Positions 19,576 to 27,740 of a stretch of DNA of 27,740 nt are shown here, in pieces. Below the pieces are notes generated by a model that saw nothing but the letters and a program-made list of their open reading frames with translations, made no database searches and was not told the DNA's origin. The translations under genes were made by a program, and so were the position numbers. Source of the DNA: Nemertoderma westbladi. Lineage: Eukaryota > Xenacoelomorpha > Nemertodermatida > Nemertodermatidae. Where the stretch lies: NCBI GenBank assembly GCA_032718475.1, contig JAUCBJ010002511.1:1-27740 (forward strand), written 5' to 3'. How positions within the stretch are numbered: the first letter of the stretch is position 1; each line of letters opens with the position of its first letter.

Positions 19576-20325
19576 TTTATGGATGACACTGAATCCTCTG
19601 GGTTTACCTCGGCCCCAGTGTCATTCAAGCCCACCCATCCCACTGACTTAATCCCCCGTGTATTGACTTGATATGGCCCTACGTACACTCTATCTATGTC
19701 AATGACTCCAGATTACTTTAGTTCAAAGAGTTCGGTAGCGTCCTCCCTGGCCTTCTGGTTTGCCAGTTCTCCCTGTCTTCGTCACAAGTGCACGTATTGC
19801 CTGGTGTGGCGATTTCAGTACAACTAACTGAAGCAACAAACTGATGCCATAGACAATAACCATTTAATCGAATCAGGACAGTTGGGTTTAACATTTGTCC
19901 TTTAGTCTCAACTAAATAACTTATTTTATTAAGAGAATCTACGCAATAAACTGCGATTGTGTTCACCAGACTACACGTTTTCGAATACCATTGCACCGTC
20001 AGTGTACATGATGTAATCACCATCATGGCCGCGCAGGTGAAACTGCACATGGCGAGGGACTAAAGTGATTGCCTTAGCTGCGGTTGTAAACTTATAAATC
20101 AAATTAAATCTTATAGCAATCAATTTATTTAAATAGCGTGGTTTAAGAGTGTGAAGCATTAAGATATGGTGTGTCATTAACAAACTTCTCTTACGTAAAA
20201 GCTGTAAAGTACAGCATTGACTAGTGCAAATTCATCTGTTTTCAGTAATTAGTTTTAAAACTATTATGCTATCATTGAACTTTATGATAGGTTTTTCGGC
20301 ACCGAACAAAGCTAAACAGAAATTA
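19576..20325 (-). other. Possible leader and 5' LTR of the BEL/Pao element
   Basis: This lies directly upstream of the gag start and has no credible ORF. A TATAAG box is visible on the minus strand near 20117. The word ACACTCTATCTATG at 19687 recurs around the minisatellite at 13.7-14.6 kb, on the 3' side of the element, which hints at shared LTR sequence. I could not align a full second LTR, so this stays tentative. Confidence 0.35.
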
Positions 20326-20338
20326 TAAACCGTGGAAT

Positions 20339-20558
20339 CAAGCAAAGCAAACAGTCGGCCGAAGTCGGAGGCGACCCGAAGGCTCCTCTTTCGATAGCTG
20401 CTACCCGAGGGTAGGGGTGGGCGCTAGTCCTATCCCAAGATTTTCTCCCAGTTATTTAACTGGTACTAATTTTATCGACCCCAGTGGATGAAAGGCTGAG
20501 TGGACCCTGGCGGGGCTGAACCTACCACCAATAGATTGCAGGCCCGGCGCTCAACCTG
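20339..20558 (-). mobile_element. SINE, Ceph-domain type, near full-length with tRNA-like head
   Basis: Read on the minus strand it starts with a tRNA-like head that includes a B-box-like GGTTCAGCCCC. The conserved centre (CCTTTCATCC, GGGGTCGATAAAAT, GTACCAGTT) and a GC-rich stem region (GCCTCCGACTTCGGCCGACT) follow. It is flanked by TAAACCGTGGAAT (20326-20338) and TAAACTGTGGAAT (20559-20571), a 13-bp target duplication with one mismatch. SINEs are transcribed by RNA polymerase III and mobilised by LINE enzymes. The partner copy is at 14401-14575. Family naming is from memory of cephalopod SINEs. Confidence 0.85.
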
Positions 20559-21050
20559 TAAACTGTGGAATGATTTACCTTAATTGGTAGGTTTCAGAAT
20601 TCCACTCAACACAAGACCGCGCAAATACAAACATCACGAACAGAAACAGACCCCCAAAATACATGACAATCCAAATTTGGCATATAGCATGCAAACAATT
20701 TTTTAACCCTATTAAACCCGGGGGGGGGGGGGGGGGGGAAGGGGGTCAATATGACCCCCACCCGTGGTTTTTTTATTATAATTCTGAAAACAACGCTGTT
20801 GGGAATCTGAAATTTTATGACTTTTCCTAAAAATCTATTGTCTTCCTAGTAGTGAAAACCGTTTTTAAAAATATTGGGTAGTTTTCGAGTTATAGCACCA
20901 TTTTTTAACCCTACTTTTGGCACGTTTTTTGAGACGTTTTTTGAAAATTACATTACATTTAATATGAATTGTAACATCTCTAATTTAGATTTACACCGTT
21001 TTTTTGGTGTTAGCAATTGGACAGAATTCACATAAATTGATTTAGAAATT

Positions 21051-21780
21051 TCAAACTTGTTTTTTTCGGCGGGTGCCAAATTTTGGTGCCAGCACCAAAT
21101 TTTGAAATATGTCAATTTTGTAAATTGATTGTTTGAAACTTGTTTTTTACTTTGTTTTTTACTTTTCTGTTTTTTGATGGAATATATACGAGTTGCAACA
21201 AGCGTATCAAACTTGTATTTTTCGGTGCTGTTTGCAAATTTTGGTGCTAGCACGAAATTTTGAAAATCCATTCAATAGATAAAATTGCTTGTGACAATTT
21301 ATTTCTTTCGTTTTAGAGGTTTATGGCTGTTCTGAATTCAATGGAATATATAATTATCGAACTAGACATCTCAAACTTGTATTTTTCGGAAGTGGGTGCA
21401 AAATGTGGTGCTAGCACCAAATTTTGAAAACCATCAAATATATCAATTGATTGTGTCACATTTTTTCTTGCGTTATACGGGTTTATGAGGGTTCTGAATT
21501 CAATGGAATCAGTAAAATTTCATAAGAGTTTTCAAACTTGTATTTTTCGCCGGTCGGTGAAAATTGTTGTGCCACCACCCAATTTTGGAAAATAAGCAAA
21601 TTGATCAGTAGATAGTATCATCTTGTTTCTTGCGTTATACGGGTTTATTAGGGTTCTGAATCCGATGGAATCAATAAAAACAGCACTGGACATCGCAAAC
21701 TTATACTTTTTGGTGATGGGTACGAAATTTGGTGCTAGCACCAAAATTTGCCAAATTACGCCGAAAAATACAAGTAGCAA
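21051..21780. repeat. About 160-bp tandem array with a 16-bp palindrome in each unit
   Basis: The unit start (TCAAACTTGTATTTTTCGG) occurs at 21051, 21207, 21371, 21532 and 21694, with spacings of 156-164 bp. Each unit has the palindrome TTGGTGCTAGCACCAA or a close form at 21083, 21241, 21405, about 21566 (decayed) and 21729. Further shared blocks are TTGCGTTATACGGGTTTAT and GGGTTCTGAATTCAATGGAA. After the last palindrome the sequence runs in reverse orientation (CGCCGAAAAATACAAGT at 21758, then ATTCCATTAGAATCAG). Confidence 0.9.
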
Positions 21781-22224
21781 TGATCTGGCATATTTGAAAT
21801 GTATTCCATTAGAATCAGCGCCCTAGAAATCCTGAAAATGTGAATTTATAGCATCGTATAAGTGAATTAAAACTTTTGTGTTCTAACTGAAAAGTGCTGG
21901 TTACTTGTTTTTTTCATTTTTTTCCTACGCAGAGAGGACTAAACAGTCATTTATGGTAATCATATCATATTTAAATATTTTCCAATGTATTTTGCGCCCC
22001 GGAAAACCTGTATTGAAAAACAATTATCCGAAAAATGTAACTTTCAAATTTTATGAAAATTCTGCACTACTTGTAATTTTGGTGCTGCAATATAACCACC
22101 CCAGTACATTTTTTTGAAAATTTTTTTTGTCGGATCCAGACTAGTGATACCTACGTACAAACAAAAAAACAGACGTTTTGGTAAAAATTTGTAGATTTTA
22201 GGGGGGGGGGGGGGGGTCAATATT

Positions 22225-24501
22225 TTTTACTGCCTAAGTTATTCACGGGCGGATTTCACCAAGCTTGGTAGAACTATTCTAGAACACCCTTTTCAAACCC
22301 CGCAACCTACAGCAACAGCCGACGAAATTTTAGACGATTGGTACACTTGGATTGAGAACATATTGAAAGCAACAATCCCGAAAAGAACAAGACACCGTTA
22401 ATCCTTACCACCATGGGTCACACCAGCAACTTCTAACCTAATAAAAAGACTAAACACCCTTCGATCACGCATATCAAACTCTAAATTGCCCTCCACCAAC
22501 CTGCATTCAAAAATAAGCAATGCCGATACCAGTGTCCAATCAAACCTAGAATCCGACCAGGCAAACTACGAATCTACAATATTCGGATCAGGCAACTTTG
22601 GTCGAGCCTTTAAGTATCTCAAATCTATTAGACAGTCAAACAGCATCCAACAACAATATTCTGGAACACCAATTCAGCAACATCATCAGCCGAGAAAGCT
22701 CAATTATTTAACGAATACTTTCAGTCACTTTTCAGTGACGCCACTGATCGAAAAACATTAAACCCACAGCAGACAGCTCCAACACCCCCTCCAGAACATA
22801 TCACCGAAACATACGAGTTATCAACAACAGCTATATCACGTGTTCTTGACAAACTAGACATCAACAAATCCCGCGGGCCTGATAATATGCCACCATGTGT
22901 CTTAAAGAACCTATCTAAAGAAATCTCCGTATCACTGTTTCAGGTATTTTCCGCATGCAGGGAACTTGACACTTTTCCAGCGCGATGGAAGCTGGCCCCC
23001 GTATACAAAAAGAAAAAGAAATCCTCAGTCGAGAATTACAGACAAGTAGCACTTCTTTGCTGCGTTTCCAAAGTCTTTGAAAAACTCATATACATTGCAC
23101 TCTACAAACACATCAAACCACTTCTTTGCAACCACAATATGGCTTCCGACATAGACGCTCAACAACAATCCAGTTAATCCAATTTCTGGATCGCATCTAC
23201 CAGGGGATCGAAGATGGCTACGAAGTAGTTGAGGCCATCTACCTCGACTTCTCCAAGGCCTTCGATAGGGTCAACCACAACATTTTACTACAGAAACTCT
23301 GGGATACTGGTGTGCGTGGTCACCTACACGCAATTATAAAGAGCTACCTAACAAACCGCAGACAGTTCACTCGTGTCGATGGCCACTACTCAGACGAGCT
23401 CAGTGTTGACAGCTGTGTACCCCAGGGTTCACTACTTGCAGTCCTGCTCTTTCTTGTTTACGACAATGACCTACCAATCTGTATCGAGTCCGCTGAAGGT
23501 TATCTCTTTGCTGACGACACCAAACTCTTGAACACTATTGCCGATCCAATTCCACTCTAGCTTGATCTAGACCGGCTTTCAGTCTGGGCCTAAAACAATT
23601 CCATGGCATTCCAGCGAGAAATGCAGGCAACTGATTTTTCGAGGCTCACCACCACACCGTACCTTATCCGGATTCACAATAACTGGGGCGGTCGAGGAGA
23701 AGGACCTCGGCTTAACCATAAACAAAAGTCTCTCATGGTCGCACCATATCAGCGAATGTATTAGAAAGGCTACCGGAATGCTCCATACATTGAAGCGCTG
23801 TTCGTCATCACAGTTATCAACATCTGCAAAGCTAGACGCTTACAAAACTCTAATCATCCCAATCGCAACCTACGCATCACAATGCTGGTACGCCAACCAC
23901 AAGGACACTCTCACAATAGAGCAGTTACAACATCGTTCAACAAGATGGATCCTCAATTCCTCTCAAACATACAAAGAACGTCTTTCCGCACTCAAACTAC
24001 TGCCACTATCACTATATCTACAACTGCATGACCTCCTTCTACTATCAGCTATTCTCAACAAGAAGTACAAATTCAACTGGCAGCCTTACATTAAACTATC
24101 TTCCAGCAGTACAACCCGCACCTCGACCCGCCTCCCGCAGCTGTTCATTCTACCCTTACTTCGCCACTCTTCATCGACCCATAATTTCTGGTACCGCTCG
24201 CAACGACTAGCCAACCACCTGCCTGCAACAATAAACTTTCTCAACCCTGTCGGAATCAAACAACGTCTGTCGCTACTATTCTGGAACTTTTTCACGACCA
24301 AATACAACGAACACTCACCCTGCACCTGGATACTCGCCTGCTCTTGCTCCAACTGCCTTCCTGTAAAGCCTGATCTCCAACGTTTCTACCACTAAACTCT
24401 ACTAACAAACTCTATTGTAGGACTACGTATTTTGTTTACGGGTTCACACCCATCAGGTGCACACAGCTCTTGTAAATTCTATTATTATTATTATTATTAT
24501 T
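22225..24501 (+). pseudogene. L2/CR1-like LINE, reverse transcriptase, truncated in the endonuclease linker
   Basis: Frames together read through the EN-RT linker (DFTKLGRTILEHPF near 22250), then LDKLDINKSRGPDNMPPCVL (22847-22905). RT motifs are YLDFSKAFDRVNHNILL (motif A, near 23250), CVPQGSLLAVLLFLVY (motif B, near 23412) and LFADDTKLL (motif C, about 23505). The C-terminal region ends with LSALKLLPLSLYLQLHDLLL. There are stops at about 22397, at 23558-23560 and at 23591, and frame changes near 22680, 23140 and 23600. The 3' end is a TTA microsatellite (24480-24501). The motif spacing and ATT-type tail fit the CR1/L2/Rex1 group; the exact clade is uncertain. It is inserted in the right-end hairpin of the piggyBac-like element. 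Confidence 0.88.
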
Positions 24502-24568
24502 ATGACCCCCCCCCCCCCCCCCCCCGGTATTTGTACAACATTTTATAGCCCGGTTCTAATAGGGTTAA

Positions 24569-25752
24569 ATACAATGTCTATAGAGATTGAGAGAGCCTTT
24601 AATTATTTTTTAATTTGAACAGATTTGTCAGTTGTATTATTTAGTTGGTGAGTCAGAATTTGTACTTTCGCATTCCCACTTTTACAACAAATGTGTGAAA
24701 AGTAGTTTTTCATCTTTCCCTATGGTAATATTTACTGATACATCTTGCCGGCTGTGGTGGTAGATCTTATCACCCTGTGCATGATCTTGTTTGGGTTAGT
24801 GAGAGGAAACATGTTAGAATTATTTCAAATTATTTAAATTCCTGAAACAAAATCTAAAAGACCATAGTCATGCTAACGGATATATGGGGCTATCTGACAG
24901 CCTCTTGTTGATATGTCAGCAGGTCCTTTAATTTGGAAACCAGTTTCAACTAATTCACTTCAATGGAACATTCTGCCATAATGCAAAAGTGGTCCTTGGT
25001 ATTGAAATTGAAGACAATGGTATTTGACCAGGTTTGTTTGCACCAAAAGGTATCTGGAACAGAAGTGAGTCAAAGTGGAAGAGGCTTTATATAATTACAG
25101 ATTAATTATAAGTAGATTCTATAGATTGTTAAACCATTGGAATTTTCGCTGCGCCACTGGTTTCGGTTGCGAGTAAGTTTTCTAAGTTGGTATTAATATT
25201 GTTATTCACCCAACAGTTATGCTGATGGAATTATTGGAATGATTTTTCATCGATCTTCAAAAGGCGGCTGGTAGACTAGATCAAAATGACTTTCTTGCTA
25301 TTCTTGGGTACTTCAGAACGTCTTTACATCTATGCTCAAGTGCTCCTTGGTTCTATAAAGCAACCATTTGTACGAATTCATTGTTCTAATGGTGTTTTTG
25401 GTTGGTACACAGTTTTACAAGATTTGGAAAAATGTTTGCTCACACAGGCCCCAGTGCTCTAAATCGATTATATCCTATTTCGCAAGAAGTATGTGAATCT
25501 TTCCCTGAGTGTTCTGCCTCATGGTGTGGCCTTTCGTATAAATTCATGCCATTCTCCATGTCAGACTGAATGAGAATTATCGAGTAATCAAACTGACTGT
25601 AGCTAAGTGATGCAACAGAAAAAAGGGATAATTCCAAATTCCATTGGATTTTGATTGCAAATAAAAAAAGTCAGGGGGGGGGGGATTAGGCTGCGAATTG
25701 TTAAAATAAATTTGAAGGTGGTGTTAAATAATGTAAATTATTTTAGTTAGAA
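24569..25752. other. Intronic DNA, nothing recognised
   Basis: No ORF with recognisable motifs is present on either strand. A splice-like CAG|ATACCT on the minus strand at about 25048 was considered for the GPCR and dismissed. A short G-run lies at 25675-25684. Confidence 0.45.
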
Positions 25753-25758
25753 ACTTAC

Positions 25759-26114
25759 CTGTCTAAACTCAAAGAGAAAACCATCCACACGGGTCCTGTT
25801 TCCGCTACCATAAACAATATAAAGTAAGGTTGTTTGGCACAATGCCAAGGTGTAACTAAAACTTCAGTGGTCCCATTGAATATCATTGGAAATCTCATAA
25901 AAGCTGCAACTAAATTAGATATTCCCACCATGTAATCAGCGATGGCCAATAGCAATAAAGGCATATACTTTACCCTGAAGGAGGGTATTTTACCAATTGT
26001 TACTATGACAATAGAATTTCCAAATATGATGATTATACCAACAATGATATAAGATGCCATTTGAATCAATGTATCCGTTCGGACTTCCACTATATTAGTT
26101 GAGTTAACAACCAT
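25759..26114 (-). CDS. Class A GPCR, exon 1 (N-terminus, TM1 to TM3)
   Basis: The exon starts at the ATG at 26114; the same frame upstream has no other ATG before a TAA. It ends at GAC AG|GTAAGT, phase 2. It encodes 118 codons plus two bases. Visible are N-glycosylation sites NST (4-6) and NGT (80-82), and TM1 with GN at 32-33 (N1.50). TM2 has LLLLAIADYMVG with D60 (D2.50). The ECL1 Trp is W90, C92 is the likely disulphide Cys at the top of TM3, and TM3 ends SLDR (D118, R119). This is a plasma-membrane receptor signalling through G proteins. The ligand cannot be read from the sequence, and the fragment looks like an orphan or divergent rhodopsin-family receptor. With exons 2 and 3 the visible coding part is 219 codons. 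Confidence 0.93.
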
Positions 26115-26424
26115 CTTTGCTATTTCAGTAATAAATGTACTATTAATATCTATTTTATTTGTACCACCACCTTTATAATATTATAATAATAATATAAATT
26201 TTTAAACACCCTCTATAATTTTCTCAAATTCAAAAACTGAGAAATTTGGCATGATGATATTTCGACAGTTTTCTTACTACTACTGGGCTTTCTTAATTTT
26301 TCAATTTTCAATTTTTACAATAACAAACAAGCGGTAAAAAAAATATGTTAATTATACTTCTTAATACTTATCAAGACTTATCCCCATTACTGTAGTTTTA
26401 GAATTTATGTCATAATGTCGTCAC

Positions 26425-26695
26425 TAAATGGTCGACCGCACTAGGACAAACTGTAGTCAGAGGCAGACACCTCCCAACACACAGGGTAGACCGCGTTCCC
26501 GGATCATCTGGTGCCTGGCGACGAGCATCTCAAGGTATGTATTATCGGAATCAGGTTTTCGGGCACCACACGCTAACCGTGGTGTCTTTGAGAGGCGAAA
26601 ACATCTCTCCTCGAGGAGTTATATGTAGTCACCACCCTTGTGGTGGAGCCTCTGGGAGGATGAGATTCCCACTCCAATTTAATTTAATTTGGTAC
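26425..26695 (+). other. Possible retroposon 3' end with TTTAA-type tail
   Basis: A GC-richer block ends in CTGGGAGGATGAGATTCCCA, CTCCAATTTAATTTAATTT. A short A/T tandem tail after a GC-richer body is typical of LINE or SINE 3' ends, and CACCACCCTTGTGGTGG can form a small hairpin. The plus-strand ORF at 26428-26628 has no known motif. The identity is unproven. Confidence 0.35.
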
Positions 26696-26816
26696 AAACA
26701 ATGAATGAATTGTAGTACAGAATACATACGACCAATATAGACATAATAAACTGCATATGGAAGAACAGAAAAAAAAATCATACAGAAGGGAAACCAACAC
26801 AGTTTGAATAAAAAAA

Positions 26817-26886
26817 ACTATGGAGAATCGGGAAGCCTGGAAGGATCTCATTTTCACTGTCCGAGTTCGCTCGACCTAGTAGTAGT
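26817..26886 (+). mobile_element. 70-bp 3' end of the RTE-like LINE
   Basis: The segment from ACTATGGAGAATCGGGAAGC to TCGCTCGACCTAGTAGTA matches 10100-10168 of the longer RTE-like copy with about one mismatch and the same orientation. It contains the end of the RT ORF (VRVRST and stop) and its TAGTAGTA tail. It is preceded by an A-rich stretch. Confidence 0.88.
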
Positions 26887-27364
26887 ATAATTATAAGTAA
26901 TTACAACACGCACAAAAAGCTCAAAATTTCTGATAATTCCTGGTCATCAAAACCTGTAACCCTAAAATTTCCTTTGCGACACTAATATTTCACGGCAAAA
27001 TTCAACAATGAGAATGTTGTCATCCATAACATACCACTGAAAACATTTTTACTACAGCTATTTTTACAGTGTGATGGAAGTAATGGGAACATAGCATTGA
27101 TTAGAATACGTTTTTTATTCAAACCTCTAACAGTTCTACAATCAAAGAGTACCAAATCAGCAAGAAATCGAACATAGGTTTAATTGAAGTTAATACTGTT
27201 TTTCGCAAATTGAACAAATCTAGAACATATCATAGAAGCCGGGTATATAAAATGCACCAAACCCTACAATAAGCCTATGCGTTTTATGCGGTAAACCCCA
27301 AACTAAAAACTAAATGCGTAATAATATTCCAAGACTTTTTAAGACTTTAAGAGTCATTGGAAAT

Positions 27365-27688
27365 TCACACTCCAAAGATCCCACAATTGACACCCGTAAA
27401 AGCAAGTTGCGTATATACGTGTATTTCGGAAACACATTTAGGATGGGAAAAAGAGAACTCTTGACGTAAACAACTTAGCTTCCCGTTGAATCTACCCCTT
27501 TTGACTGAAATATCTGCCTCACATAAACCTTGGTAATCAAATTTATTTTCTAAGCGTACGACTTCCTTGACCCAAGGCAATTTAACATCCCCAACAATAA
27601 GATTGGTACCCGGTTGAACCCACTTGAACCATAACGGAATACACTTGGACTTCCTTTTAGTCGGATTTTCATTGAAACTAAAACGCAT
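27365..27688 (-). CDS. Hypothetical protein of 107 codons
   Basis: The ORF starts at an ATG directly after an in-frame TAA and ends at TGA. It contains FKWVQPGTNLIVGDVKLPWV, then a segment with four spaced cysteines (LCEAD, LSCLRQEF, KCVSEIHVY, VNCGIFGV). The composition is protein-like rather than low-complexity, so it may be a small gene or a terminal exon of a gene that starts right of the window. I do not recognise the family. There is no signal peptide at the ATG, and a possible acceptor (GCGTTTTAG) lies just inside it. Confidence 0.35.
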   Translation of the reverse strand: MRFSFNENPTKRKSKCIPLWFKWVQPGTNLIVGDVKLPWVKEVVRLENKFDYQGLCEADISVKRGRFNGKLSCLRQEFSFSHPKCVSEIHVYTQLAFTGVNCGIFGV

Positions 27689-27740
27689 TTAATATTTCTT
27701 GGCGAAATTATCACAAATGTCTAACATATATTATAAACCA

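Larger units (their letters stand above)
20707..24564. mobile_element. piggyBac-like non-autonomous element with TTAA flanks
   Basis: The left end is TTAA then CCCTATTAAACCCGGG. The right end, reversed, is TTAA then CCCTATTAGAACCGGGC. TTAA duplications (20703-20706 and 24565-24568) with tips starting CCC are the hallmark of piggyBac. A poly-G run followed by TCAATATGACCCCC lies near the left tip. The mirror arrangement near the right tip is split by the LINE at 22225-24501. Without that LINE the element is about 1.6 kb. It encodes no transposase and contains a 160-bp tandem array. Confidence 0.82.
11896..25758 (-). other. GPCR intron 1, 13.9 kb, filled with nested transposons
   Basis: The donor is CAG|GTAAGT-like (exon ending ...GAC AG, then GTAAGT at 25758-25753) and the acceptor is TTTAG at 11896. 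Nearly all recognisable content is repetitive: LINE fragments, a BEL/Pao element on the same strand, two SINEs, a MULE-like foldback, a piggyBac-like element and a minisatellite. Confidence 0.85.

Noticed and set aside
24950-25060. Splice-like CAG|A TAC reading RYLLVQTNLVKYH as the GPCR exon after DR
   Set aside because: It hits a stop before any TM4-like segment and has no donor; the exon at 11895-11789 fits both phases and the TM4 pattern.

Overview
The window looks like animal (metazoan) nuclear DNA, most likely from an aquatic invertebrate. It is AT-rich, has a spliced gene with very long introns, and is crowded with nested, mostly decayed transposable elements. Two SINE copies carry a conserved block (CTTTCATCC..GGGGTCGATAAAAT..GTACCAGTT) that I recall from cephalopod-type (Ceph-domain) SINEs. 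This makes a lophotrochozoan such as a mollusc a reasonable but unproven guess. There are no prokaryotic features.

Host gene: one class A (rhodopsin-like) GPCR gene on the minus strand can be assembled from three exons that are far apart: 26114-25759 (N-terminus, TM1-TM3, DR), 11895-11789 (ICL2-TM4) and 10657-10463 (ECL2-TM5). All splice phases fit. Intron 1 is 13,863 bp. Intron 2 is 1,131 bp and uses a GC-AG splice pair. The donor after TM5 opens a third intron that runs left; I could not find the TM6-TM7 exons, so they lie outside the window or are lost. An unidentified 107-codon minus-strand ORF lies near the right edge (27688-27365).

Left part (1-10.2 kb): a long minus-strand ORF (2155 to the left edge, 718 codons with no stop) encodes a gag-like, alanine-rich coiled-coil protein. 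It is preceded by about 3.4 kb of non-coding DNA with two tandem-repeat blocks. Next comes an intact 971-codon Penelope-like retroelement ORF (8460-5545: reverse transcriptase, CxxC-type finger, GIY-YIG-like end). A plus-strand, broken RTE-like LINE (8583-10162) follows. If the GPCR continues to the left, all of these lie in its third intron.

Intron 2 holds a 777-bp foldback element with TA flanks. Intron 1 holds, from low to high coordinate: a LINE fragment, a 51-bp minisatellite with a SINE inside, and a dead BEL/Pao LTR retrotransposon (minus strand, about 14.6-19.6 kb). The BEL/Pao element is interrupted by an L2/CR1-like LINE fragment, an RTE fragment (12-bp target duplication) and a 917-bp MULE-like foldback element (10-bp target duplication). 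Further right are a second SINE and a TTAA-flanked piggyBac-like non-autonomous element (20707-24564). The latter contains a 160-bp palindrome-bearing tandem array and is split by a LINE inserted into a poly-G/poly-C hairpin. The nesting order can be read from the target duplications.
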